This document shows positions 13,028 through 24,614 of a DNA stretch of 64,000 nucleotides, one piece after another (the first letter of the stretch is position 1; each line of letters opens with the position of its first letter). Location of the stretch: the NCBI RefSeq assembly GCF_020184175.1, contig NC_065531.1:62388806-62452805 (forward strand). Direction: 5' to 3'. Origin of the DNA: Aphis gossypii (taxonomy: Eukaryota > Arthropoda > Insecta > Hemiptera > Aphididae). Under the pieces are notes generated by a model, which saw only the letters and a program-made list of their open reading frames with translations, was not told the DNA's origin and made no database searches. Position numbers and translations under genes: made by a program.

Positions 13028-15100
13028 ATTATTTATAAATATGTCATATACTATTTATATTCAATTTATTTATTTATATTAAATATAATTCTATATATTT
13101 TATTAAGAATACTAATTATTATATGTTCAATTAATAAAAATATATATATTGAAATTAAAATACCTAGTAAATACTAAAAAATCTTTTATATAATAATATA
13201 GTTAATTTAATAAGTTGGGTTTAGTCAGTTGTCAATTATAGTCATTTTCCTAATAAATTAATAATTATTATAAGTGAAGAAAGTGGAGTAGCTTTTAAGA
13301 TTGAAGCTAAAACATCAGCTTGAATTGATTTTTTATTACCTCATCGGTTGATATTTATTGCACTATGTTTTAAGAAAATATTTAATTTAATCGATCCACT
13401 TACTCATATACTTCAGAGTTCAGACCATTGAAATTGATTTGCTGAATACCATAAATAATATACAGAATTTTTAAACAAACAAATAAGATTTACAAATATA
13501 TTTGAAGAAATAATCAAAGAATCCTTGTTTAATAAGTTAATAGTTTTACAAGTATGCCAATGACTTTGAATTCACTCAATTGGCTGAAACTAACCTAACC
13601 TTAGTAGAACTAAAAGAAAACATTTTAATGAAAATTCTAGTGATGACTAGTCTACTACTAAATCTTAAGCTCAAATTTAAAATTGATACTTATTTTGGCA
13701 CACTTGATGCAGCAATAATAGCTATAGAAAACTGATTTAACTCAACTGCACAAAATCGTTTAAGAGATAGTATATCATTTTTCTCAACAAATTGTTTGAA
13801 TCCAGTTAAAAATGGAAAACTACTGACAAATGTATAAACATTTTATAGCTTGTAAAAACAGTTTATAAAAGAAACAAATAGATGGATCAATAATTGTGTA
13901 ATGATTGTATTCAGCTTTTAAATTTGTGTTCTAGCTTTGAAAAAATAACTAAGATACCTTAATTATGGGTGAATTGAAACAGTTTTACACATTTAAGCTG
14001 TTATATCACTGGATTTAAAATATGTTTTAAGTGCAATGTTTTTATTCCTACAGAGGTATAGGGAAAAGAAATAGTGATTTAGTTTTCATAGAATTCATAT
14101 AATTAGATCAAAATAAAACAACATTTGGAGTATAAAAAAAACAGTTCATATTACATAATTATAGCCATTATTTAATTTTATTTATTTAAAAACAACATTT
14201 TAAACAATTATTTTGAGAGTAAATTTATGGAGGTACAATTATTATTTTTATTCTTATCAATTTTCTTCTTATCAAGAACAGTATCTGCCTAAAAGGGTGT
14301 AATTGGAGGTACAAGTTATCAATGAATTCGATATTTTGAATATTTCGATTAATCACAACATAACAAATTTATTACATTAACAACTTATAAATATTAAAAT
14401 TTAATTACACCTCGATTGAAGTAATTGTCGATGAAACTTATTTTTTAATATTGTGTCTATTCACCCATTTTTACGGTACCAAAAAATATTTATTATTTAT
14501 ATTGTACTTCTAACATTGAAAGTAATGAGATTTATTCATAAGATAAATAATTATACAATGATTCAACACAAAAAAATATTAAAAATACAGGAAATGTATT
14601 AATAATATTTCAAATAATATGCTATTTAGCTGGACTCCTTCATAGTGTATTTCCTACATTATTTATGGCCATTTGTATTGCTTATAAATCACCAATCTGT
14701 TATGTAACGTGTATAACTACTAAAAAAACTTTTTAAAAATTATCAAAAATCGGTTAAGAAGCACCATATGAACCAGATCGTCTTGCTTCATTTTTAATAA
14801 TATTATATAAGGCCGATGTGAACATTATGCCGATTATGATGAAGAAGTTGATATATTTGCAAATTTATTTTAGAATTAAACAAAAAACTTATTGGTTAAA
14901 AGACTGGAAACATAAAATGTAATAATTCATTGTATATTTATATACACATATATCATAGATTAATGTATCGATGTAGGTAAAAAAAATAAAACAATATTTC
15001 ATTAGTTTTATTTAAAATGTTGACCTTAGACCTAAACGCAAATAATATTTTTAAGGGTGTCTTAGTCTAGTAGGATGGTGAGTGGTTAAAATTTGTGTAT
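13028..15100. other. Intergenic region with degenerate hAT-like transposase relic
   Basis: No intact gene is visible. Between about 13280 and 14050, plus-strand frames contain scattered pieces (for example LIDPLTHILQSSD, and an Ile/Lys-rich block after it) that recall the middle of ZMYM1/hAT-type transposases. Many stops and frameshifts interrupt them. The rest, 14050-15100, is AT-rich and I see nothing in it that I can name. The tandem duplication unit A begins at about 15101. Confidence 0.35.
13133..13138 (+). terminator. Polyadenylation signal of the ZCCHC4-like gene
   Basis: AATAAA lies about 105 bp after the stop codon, within a run of A/T-rich sequence. It is the nearest exact signal and the most likely 3' end. 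Confidence 0.55.
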
Positions 15101-15789
15101 GCACCTCCTACTAAAAAGTAGTTCAGCGCCACTTCAGTTATCGACTTAATTTATCGTTTATTCATTAGTATAGTTGTGCTCAAATCCAAAAACCCGAAAT
15201 AGAATTTCACCAGCCCCTAGTTTTATTAAAACGGCTGTGTTGTACCTGCAATTTATTTTTCTATATTTTACGTTTATTTTTCTTGCATAATATTACTTAC
15301 ATCGTCAGATGTTTTTCTTCGAATTTTTTTAAATATTTTTTTCATTCATATTTTGTCATATTTACCATTTAACTTTTATGACTCGAGCCCGCGAAAGAAA
15401 CTTAATCGTTTCATCCAGATAGCGATAGTGCGGCAGAAACTACCACCCGAAACTCCGCCTTTCAGCCTTTAAACATACCGTCATATACTCATACTATTCA
15501 ATATTCATACTACTCAGTTCTCATTTCTCATACTATTCGGGAATCAATGTTGAGTTCATAATAGTTTGACTATCGGCTGTTCCCGATGCTTCGAGTCCAG
15601 TACTCAAGTGTGATCTAAGTACTATAGTCTCGAATCTTCTATATTACAGTTAATACAGTTCATGTTCTACACATTATACGCGGGAACGAAGAGCGATAGA
15701 AATCAAATTTAAAAATAATAATATAATTATTCGAATTGACGACATCGTCGATCAAGAAAACAATAATACGGTAGGTAGCCTCCATTATT

Positions 15790-16971
15790 GTTCGCTCGAT
15801 ATTAATATGTCGTGCCGTTATATAAATATTAAATATATAATAGACAAGCGTCTAGGCCCTAGGGACAGAGAATCCGAACGGCTGCAAGAGGCCGACTTTG
15901 TTATCATTATAAGCTATCACTATTATTAGAAAAATGTATAATAATGACAATATAGGCATTTTTAATTTTCTATGTGATCCCTTTAATTCACAAATTAGTA
16001 TAATATTTAATTATTAATATATTATGAATGAATATTAATTATATACATATTACATTATAAATAAAAAGTATGCAGTGTGTACTATAGTATTAAATGAAAT
16101 GTAAATATATTTTTAATATTAATATTTAAACAATTTTTGGTTTCTTATTTCAAAAATATTAAACAAATAGGTAGGATTTATAAAAGAAATTGGAAATATA
16201 TCAATTCATTTTAACAGATTATTTATAAATTGTATAACAATTTTTTAAAGAACTGAAATCTAACAAAGATAACTAATCTTTATTTTAACTGACCATGAAG
16301 TTAAATGCAATATTAAGATAAAATAATATCTACTGGATTAAATTTATTAGTTCTTGGTTCAATGCCTTGCTTTTTTGATACCAGTTACTATAAGACATAG
16401 GTACTATAGAACAAACAGTTCATTTAATCAGTTCTTGGTTCAATATCTTGCAGTTTTTGACACAAGTTTTCATATGTTTTAAAGGTATTTTATTATGTAA
16501 GTAAATTATTTTTTATTTTTTCATGTTGTGAATTCTGTATTTCTGTTAAAAAGAAAAAGATAATATATTCTTTTTTATTTTCACTAATAAGATTTATTTT
16601 CAAACATGTCTGAAACTAATGAATTAAAATTTTTCGATGAAATTCGGGATAATAATATATCGGAAAATAAATTATAAAGAAACCCATTTGTTAACTAAAA
16701 AGATTTGTACAACATTGAAGCATCTTACAACCTTAACAATATGAAGCTGTACGCCATTCTAATGATGCTACAAGTGTTGAGGCTTGGGTCCATTACTTAA
16801 AAACTGATGACAAATTCAGTTTAGTGTATTATAAATCACAAGGTAAAATTGATGAGAATTTAGCGGAACTAAAAGAAGAAGATTTTCTTTTACTAATTAT
16901 GAATGGCTATCAAAAATCAATGCTTGAAAAATTCGGTAATGATGTAATTTGTATAGATGAGACCCATGGAA
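15790..16971 (+). mobile_element. Truncated MULE-like transposon fragment inserted in unit A
   Basis: This 1182-bp segment is absent from unit B and is flanked by a 13-bp direct repeat AGCCTCCATTATT (15777-15789 and 16972-16984); unit B has a single near-identical copy. Near its right end, 16606-16971, are pieces of a transposase frame: a short ATG frame ending in a stop at about 16675, then DLYNIEASYNLNN, a frameshift, then an open stretch with VEAWVHYLKTDD and VICIDETHG. The last motif matches the first catalytic block (IDGTHG) of MULE transposases. The segment breaks off immediately after it, so it is a 5' fragment and cannot be active. Confidence 0.6.
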
Positions 16972-17116
16972 AGCCTCCATTATTATACGCGCGGTATTAT
17001 TATGTAGTGTCGTTATATTAATAAAGTTGTGCTAGTGTGCATCTACCGCATGCCGTCCAGTCATACGATGAGCTAAGCGCGGGATAACCGGCGCCCGGCG
17101 GACTAGCGATAACGTT

Positions 17117-17377
17117 ATGAATGTTGATAGGCATTGCGATTTGCGGTGCTCCCGCTCGAAGTTAGATATCAGCATATTATCGCGTAAAATACGTAAGATT
17201 TTCGTCCGACACTCGCCGGAGCTTTACAGGGACTCAAAATCCAAATATTGTAACAATTTTCTGAAAATCATTATGAATGTCGCTGAAAATTCGACCGCCA
17301 CCCGGTCCCTAACCAGGGGAGGGATGGAGGTTGTACGCGCTCCAGCCATAACAGTTCCACTTGCAGATCATAAATAT
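17117..17377 (+). CDS. Conserved candidate first exon of RING gene copy A
   Basis: An open frame starts at ATG 17117 and runs past residue 87. It is basic and Ser/Arg-rich at first (CSRSKLD, SRKIRKIFVRHSPELYRD) and ends in GGMEVVRAPAITVPLADHKY. Unit B has the same frame at 25755, with in-frame length differences, which favours coding. However, no donor site gives the phase needed by the next recognised exon (17837), so either an intermediate exon is missing from my model or this is a separate small gene or 5' leader. The segment is less AT-rich than its surroundings. I do not recognise a domain. The right boundary is approximate. Confidence 0.4.
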
Positions 17378-17836
17378 ACTGTTCATTATTACTTTATTGT
17401 AAATACTCATGAGCTGTCATTTTTTTTTTATTAAGGAGTATTATATTAGTAAATTATTTATAATAATACGCTGTGTTTATTTTTGTGTAATATAGTTTGC
17501 GGTGACGATTCGATTATTTAATAGACGAAGAAACATAATAACATATTGCAACACACTTCCGAGAGTACATTTAATGCATTTTGTGTGTTAGAGACTAATA
17601 AGAGTGATTATAAATACATAATCTAATCATAGTATACGAGTATTTACAAGGAACGTTCATCGTTGTGGATAAGTCATGGGGTAATATACTAATGTATTAT
17701 TTTTTTTGTCTATTAAGACAAACTAAAATATTTAAAGTTTTACATTTTTGAAACACATTTAATTATGTCATTAATTGAAGCCTAAAATTCATTACTATCT
17801 TTTTTTAATAAATTAATATCATGTTAAATATTTCAG

Positions 17837-20414
17837 GTTTCTTGTATGCAGCAAAGATCGTTCAGAATCTTTGAAAATATTACAGGATAGTGAAGCACTC
17901 ATTATCCAACCACATATTCAGAAAATACCAGAGGAAAAAGGGATGTTAGAAAACATGTATTATGAAGAGGCAAGCAGGTAAGTCACACTCTATATAGATA
18001 ATGATATTTATAACAATTTGCTAATATTATTGTCAACTTGATACAGGAAAATTAATACAGCCACATTGTACTCGTGTTCTACTGCTGAGCCAGTCAAGCG
18101 CTATAACAGACAAAATTCCATGGTTGCACAAGTTGAGGATGGACAACTTAAGTAAAGATTTATTTTATTACTTAAACATAATAATAATATACAATTAGAA
18201 TTTAAATTGCCCTATCCAATTGTTGATGCTAAAAATAAAATAAGTAAGTAAATAAAAAATATAAATGTATTTTTATAAAAACATTAATTAAATGTGAAAA
18301 ATAGTAAATTTGTAAACAAAAATAATACAAATATTCAATTTAATTTCTTAAAAGTATATTATAACATCAATAAAAATATAAATACACAATAAATATAAAT
18401 ATTAATTTTTACAAATACATTATATTTTCTATACTTTTAACTAAAGAAATAAACTTGTTTTATTGTAATAACTAACTTGGAATATTTCCAAATTATTAAA
18501 GTAATTAAAATAATACTTTTTTTTTACAATTATAAAACAATTTAATTATAGCAACCTTATAAATAAAAAATGAAAAAATAACAAAAAATCATAATGCACA
18601 CATTTTAAAATTATTATCTTTATTAATAAAATTGCATGAATTAGTACACAAATATATGCAATATCTCATAATAATACATGTTTCAATAATAATTATCCAA
18701 AATATTGCAACATAGTTAACTTTGTAAAATACATAGACAACATTGTTTATTTTAAAGATACTGGTTGAAAAATAATGGAAAGATTGAACCTACAGTTTCA
18801 CACCAAAGATTATGGACAGATTATGGACTAGGTATACAAATCATTTTAATTATAAAATATACACATATATTATTTTTTTTTTATGAACACAATCATGCAA
18901 TAAAATGTAGTGCTTTTTGTGTTTATTTTAAAATTACTGATAATTAAAAATAGCTCAGTGTGTGAAAATACTTTTAAAACTATACCATAATAATACATAG
19001 GAAATGATAATACAAATATTTGGTGAAAATATTAAGTATCTAGGATTATTCGTTTTTGAATTATCCTTGAAAAACAAGATTTGTTTGGGAATAAATAATT
19101 ATAATTATATGGTCGAATATCTAATATTGTTAAAATTTAAACTTTTATATCAGTGGACATTTTTTTTTACTAAAGGTTATTTTAACATTTATAAAACTTA
19201 ATAAGTAGTTTTAAAATCTTTGGTATAAACAGGATTTCTTTATAGATTTCTAACTATAAATATTTATTAAAAAATATGGAAACTATATATTTTTGATATT
19301 TTTAATCAGGATTATTAGGAACCTTATATTTTCAAATATTTTTACTCACTCATTAATTTTTTTATATCATCTCTAAAACAATAAAAGATCATTTCAAATT
19401 TTAATTGTCTATAAATAGCACAAAAATAATCAAAATTTCATGAAAATTTTATCTTATATAGACAATTATTATTATATGAATGTTTAGTTAAAATTTCAAG
19501 CTTTAATAGTTATTTGTTTTGAATTATAACTAATTAAGGAAATTAAAGTTTTCAAAAACTAGGTTAACGTAAAAATACTCAATTTTAGTATTTTTTTGTT
19601 TTTTTTTTTCGATTAAAAAGAAATTTCTTAAATTGTTTACTTTTGACCATCCAAAGCAATAATTATATCTAATTTTCTTCCAGAAAACACACTCTCAAAG
19701 TTTTAGGACTTTAACTAGTCTACTATGAGACTAGTATGGAAGAACTATTTACTATATGTATAAGTTTTAACTAGTCTAAAAGGTGATGATAAACACTCAT
19801 CATTGTTAAATCAATACATAAAGTAAAAATATATGGTAGCACTAAAATGTTTAGTTGTTAGTTTGGCTTAGATAATATGAAAATTAATCAACTTAAGTAT
19901 TTATTAATAATTTTATGCGAAAATAAAACACTTACATGAAATTAATTATTTTATAGGTCATTTAACCAACGATCCAATTCTTCAACAACCACATGATAAC
20001 TTGCATTCCACTGTCACAGAACCTGTTCTTCCAGCAGATCCAGTGCCTGCAGCAGATCCCAATGATGTTTCTATAGATCTAAATCCAATATTATATGTTT
20101 TCTCTAATGGTCTAAATCTACAGGATATAATCAATCTTAATAGAAATATGAGACGTGATATAATGGAACAATTTTCATTCGAAGAAGATCTGGACATTAG
20201 AACACTGATCCAGATTCCTGAAACTGCTCAAATTGAAGATCAATTGGTATGTATGTCTTGCGTTAATGAAAGCGAAGAAAAATACATTGTGTTACCATGT
20301 GGCCATGCATGGTTGTGTATCGAATGTGTCAGACAGTTGCAACAGGAAAATCAAATGTTTTGTCCTATGTGCCATATTAGAAACGTTGTATTTCAAAGAA
20401 TGTTCTTTCTTTAA
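17837..20414 (+). CDS. RING-finger protein, copy A (four joined exons; 5' end unresolved)
   Basis: Exons 17837-17977 (alternative acceptor 17852), 18047-18151, 18758-18831 and 19957-20414 join in phase to about 255 residues. The first three exons encode a charged, low-homology region (KDRSESLKILQDSEALIIQP; KYWLKNNGKIEPTVSHQRLW). The last exon ends with a C3HC4 RING: VCMSC, LPCGH, LCIEC and CPMC (nt about 20248-20380), then a short hydrophobic tail FQRMFFL. A C-terminal RING of this kind, as in IAP and mahogunin-type proteins, suggests ubiquitin E3 ligase activity; substrate and location are unknown. No BIR or other partner domain is seen. All frames and splice sites are intact, as in copy B. 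AATAAA follows at 20523-20528. The N-terminus needs transcript evidence. Confidence 0.72.
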
Positions 20415-22282
20415 AATATGCCTGTATTTTTATTTATTGTAAAAATAAGAAATATTTCAACTAGTTACCTGCTTTTTCCAGTCATATATGTACCTAAAAT
20501 GAAGTACAATGTAATTATGATAAATAAATGTTTTTCTATTTTGAGTAGGTTTATTAAATATTTATGAAAAAATCTAAATAAATTTAATTTATTATTGCAA
20601 TAAGAAATCTATAATAGACTATGTAGGTAATGATTGAAGGATATGTACAATGTACATCATGTGATGTGTAAAGAAATAACAAGATATGAAACAAGAAATT
20701 AGTTCAAAGTACAAACTCTAGTGTTTATTTTAAATTAAATAAGTGTATTCCAGTGGCATGCAGTCACGGCAATCTAGGTAAGAGTTGCATGCTCGTTCAA
20801 AAAGAAAGAAAAATAAATTTATTTAATTCATTATATCAAAAAGCAGTATAAGTTTTTTTATTTGATCTATCTGTACTCATCAATAGTATTTCATTATAAT
20901 ATTCTATTTTATAATAATTGGTAAGAAAATTAATAAATGAAGATTGAAGGTGTTATAAGTATGCAATATATTGACAGAAGTGCTTATTTAATATTTTGAT
21001 TACCTGGCTCCTATCTACAATCTACTAACTAGTATAGCTGCTGGCTACCTGTTCAGTTGGTCGGGGTGACCACGATTTTATGCAGCAGTTGGAACTTCGG
21101 AAGCACTACTTCGACCGCTTTTAAATACTTTTTCTAATACTAAAATTTCGATAAATGGGTTTTTTTTTTTATTAATCTCAATATTGTTTTGTGATATTAT
21201 TGTATTATTAGAAACAAAACAAAATTTAGATTTTTATGATAAAGTTAGGTAGGTACTAAATAAATAAATAATTAAGAAGGAGTATACGTCATATTAACTA
21301 ATATGATATTAAGTGAATATTATTCTGAATAATTGTACATTTATTGTGTAAACCTATTTGACTGTGTCTCTTTTATTTGTATAGCGATATAGGAGTGATA
21401 GGACATAGGTAGTTGAATAGCAATTGAGGTTCACAAACAGTAGGTATTTACTACTTAACCAGTATAAATTTGATTTAGGTACCTACCTACCTAGAGTTCA
21501 ATTGTAGTTCCTAGCTCTGATCATTGAGATATGGGATAATGCTTATTTAACATCTGTACTTGAAGTGAGTCTTGTACCATTTGAACAGATAGTTGATATA
21601 AAGTACAAAAATATTCGTTTACGGTCTTTGGTACAATTTTTAACTTTATTATTGACATTATTGCTTCAGTGTTCGGTGTATTAACCAGACAGGAATAATA
21701 ATTATAACATGTATGTAGTATGTCAGTTTTAGAACATAAAATACCTTTTGCCTACTAGTACCACTAGTGTAAATGTATACTATTGTCTATTATTTTATAT
21801 AAATCATATTAATCATAAATTAAATAGTGTCATTAAACTATGTATCAATGTAGGTCCTGTGACAAAACTTGTACAAAAATGAAAACAAACCTATTCATTA
21901 TTGTTTATATAATATATTTTTTTTCCATACAATAGAATAAATTAAACCGATTTAAACTAAATTAATCAATAACTATGTTTTCTTGGTCAAATGTATAAGT
22001 TCCTTTACCAGGCATAGAAGGCTAGAAAGTAAAAAAAAAAAAATCTATAACACGGTATTAGTTTTCCTACATTGTGGAAAAATTCAAAAACTAAACCTGT
22101 GAATTAAAAAAAAATTTTTTTAATGTGTTTAAATAGCCAGTAAACATATAAAATATTTTGCTAACCAAATTTTATTCGTGTTTAAAAGCACGTATATTAG
22201 TGAGCAAACTTTTTCACTAATGAAATTTCTAAAAAGTACATAGGTATTAAATATAATATACCTATTAAAGGCTAACCTATTA
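20415..22282. other. 3' flank of RING gene copy A (part of duplication unit A)
   Basis: No coding region is visible. The sequence matches 28687-30720 almost throughout, including a block near 21580-21800 and one near 22010-22250. An AATAAA at 20523-20528 probably ends the RING transcript. The homology stops at the left end of the MULE element. Confidence 0.6.
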
Positions 22283-22317
22283 AGGACGGTGGTAACTCTC
22301 TCCCGATTTTTAAAAAT

Positions 22318-22470
22318 AGTAAACTCTCCCGGGTTAATATGTTTACCAGAAGTAAATGTGGAAACTCTCCCGGGTTAATATTATGTTTACCTAAATAGTA
22401 AATGTGAAAACTCTCCCGGGTCAACTGTATAGTTACCTGTAGGAAGTATGTAAACTCTCCCGAGTTGTTT
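22318..22470. repeat. Left subterminal tandem repeats of the MULE (about 45-bp period)
   Basis: Four copies of AAACTCTCCCGGGT (the last with one change, CCCGAGT) occur at about 45-bp spacing, joined by related spacers containing GTTTACC and AAATGTG. The same motif occurs inverted three times at 24785-24890. In Mutator-like elements such end repeats can be transposase binding sites; that role here is inference. Confidence 0.8.
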
Positions 22471-22640
22471 TAAATGTCATTGCTACACTACGGGTTGGCT
22501 ACACTGCAGAGATTGTGATTATCATTTTATCGTATCGTATTTCCAGAAATGTGTAAAACATATTATTACCGTTAACCTATATTTGTAAATTAAATATTTA
22601 AATATTATAATCACATTGCTCGTTGACTATTATAACCATT

Positions 22641-22801
22641 ATGGCTCAACCAAAAATTACTTACTGCACAAGTCAACGAAACAAAGAAGTGTTGATTATG
22701 TCCTCGTTTATTTTCCATAAGCAATCACCATTATCATGTGGTGAAGTCAAGTGGAAATGTAGTGTGAATAAATGCCCAGCACTTATATATATATATTATC
22801 G
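22641..22801 (+). pseudogene. FLYWCH-like exon of the decayed MULE
   Basis: It starts at ATG 22641 with MAQPKITYCTSQRNKEVL and continues with a Phe/Trp/Cys pattern (F, KWKCSVNKCPAL) like the FLYWCH zinc finger commonly found at the N-terminus of insect MULE proteins; the final His of the finger is not clear. It runs into a GTAAGT donor. It belongs to the same broken element as the 24129-24614 frame and is not an independent gene. Confidence 0.55.
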
Positions 22802-23168
22802 GTAAGTAATTATTTAATTTATATAATATATCATACTTTGAAACGTAGTAATACCTAAGTGTGTTATTCATTGACTATGTCTATCTTTGGGAGATTTGGT
22901 ACATATTGTACGGTATAATCAAAAAATATCACTAGATTAATAGCTCAAAGTTGTAGTCTACTGGAATATTGCGTCGTTCCTTGATGTGCAAGTTTCCGGA
23001 TCGAAACTCGATATCAGATCGTTTTCTTTTGCATTTTGTTCTTTTTTTTTTCGTTGTAATTAGATAGGATTATTATATAGCATGACAGTAAGTTATCGTC
23101 GATAATAATCTTATCATAAATATCCAATTAGTACGTTCAAAACTAAACAAATAACAAATACTTTATAC

Positions 23169-23337
23169 TATACTCCGTACCACGAGAGAACGCATACGGC
23201 GGCCGACCAAAATTGGTTCTTCTGCGCACCCCCAAACGTTCTCTGCCATAGGGAAACCGGTTTCGATAGTTTACAATTGCAGAGGAGACGCGGGAGGATG
23301 CGCGAGTCGTATGTGTTCTCTTGTGGTACGGAGTATA
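23169..23337. mobile_element. 169-bp MITE nested in the MULE
   Basis: TATACTCCGTACCACGAGAG at the left end is matched by the reverse complement of the right end (TATACTCCGTACCACAAGAG) and the match continues with AAC.CATACG. The inside is strikingly less AT-rich than its surroundings and has no coding content of its own; the minus-strand frame across it is incidental. Ends beginning TATACT suggest a small non-autonomous DNA transposon, class uncertain. Confidence 0.72.
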
Positions 23338-24128
23338 ACATTACTATAAAAATATAAAATTTATTTTTCAATTTTTAAGCGTTTTCATAGTGCATTTTTT
23401 GAGATTTTTTATTAGAATTCCAACGCGTTATAATATAAAATATTTTCTAATTTTTTTTCGTGTTTTTCAGATAAAGAAATGGAGTCAAGATCCAAGTTAG
23501 AACATAATCACATTTCTGATGGGTAAAAAGTACAACGTTTATGTTTAACACAATTGGAAAGCGAAAAGCGACTGAAAACATTTCAGACGCTCTACGAAAA
23601 ATCCTACTTAAAGTTGTACAGGAATGTAATAACGACGCTATTGATACTAGTGAATTCTTGAGAATAGAAAGAAATGTGTATAATGCAAGACGCAACATTT
23701 TTCCAGCATAACCTAAAAATATTTTAGATATTTATTCATAGTATAATGAAAACGTTTGAAGTAAAAACTTCTAAAGATGAAGACTTTTACTGTTAAATGA
23801 TGAACATAATAAGTAATAACTTAATAATATTTGCATGTACTACAAATTTAAATTGTTTAATGCAATCAGAAACTATTTATTTAGATGGTACTTTTTCTTA
23901 TAACTCTAAGTTATTTAAACAATTGGTGACTTTACATGGTTATACATTTATATAGTCACTAATATATAGGTACCATTAATATTTTGTTTATTATTACATA
24001 AATCTACTATATATTATGAACGTACATTTAAAATGTTATAGTTGATAAATTTGCTAATATGAATTTATTATTTTATCCTAAGAAGGTTACAGTAGATCTT
24101 GAAAAGTTTATACATAATGCCGTCTTAA

Positions 24129-24614
24129 ATGTTTGGCCTGAAGGCTGAAACAAAAATAGAATGTTGCAGATTTCATCTCACACAAGCGTGGTATAGAAAA
24201 ATCCAGGAATTAGGTCTTTCTGTAGAATATAGAGATGACACTAACGAAGTTGGAAACATTTATGTATTTACATTACCTGCGATAATGCTTCCAGAAAATG
24301 AAAAATGTGTAACATTTGCTTTATATTTGGTGAGTACGTATATTGATAATGATGCATTATATCCTCCAACAATGTGGGTTTCAGCATCATCAACTTCAAA
24401 AATAACAAACGCTTGTGAATCGTTCTATTCGCACTTAAATTCATATTTCTCTAGTACTCATCTATCTTTATTTGTATTTAATAATGCTCTAACGGATTTT
24501 CAAATCGAAGTATACATTAAAATTCAAAGTTGCAATAAATTAAACAAATTGAGTAAAAATATTTACACAAAAAATAAAGAAAAAAATATATCCCAAAAAA
24601 ATATTAGACTATAA
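24129..24614 (+). pseudogene. C-terminal fragment of MULE transposase
   Basis: The 161-residue frame carries CCRFHLTQAWYRKIQELGL and later TNACESFYSHLN, both typical of the C-terminal half of FLYWCH-MULE transposases. The preceding sequence KKVTVDLEKFIHNAVLNVW (ending near 24137) lies in another frame, so a frameshift separates the two halves. The end is A-rich and lysine-rich. It is a relic inside the element at 22283-24909. Confidence 0.7.

Larger units (their letters stand above)
15101..22282. repeat. Segmental duplication unit A (carries RING gene copy A)
   Basis: Sequence from 15101 (CACCTCCTACTAAAAAGTAG) to about 22282 is repeated, in the same order and orientation, at 24937-30720. Identity is high over exons, introns and 3' flank. 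Unit A has one large insertion not in unit B (15790-16971). Unit B has about 200 bp extra near 29500-29730. The unit includes the upstream region, a conserved open frame at 17117, four joined exons of the RING gene, and about 1.8 kb of 3' flank. Unit A ends directly at the MULE element. Confidence 0.85.

Noticed and set aside
19982..20197. Minus-strand open frame opposite the last RING exon (also 28260-28475)
   Set aside because: The RING frame on the plus strand is spliced in phase and carries the C3HC4 motif; the antisense frame has no domain.
23168..23371. 67-residue minus-strand frame across the nested MITE
   Set aside because: It lies within the inverted-repeat element at 23169-23337 and arises from its GC-rich interior.
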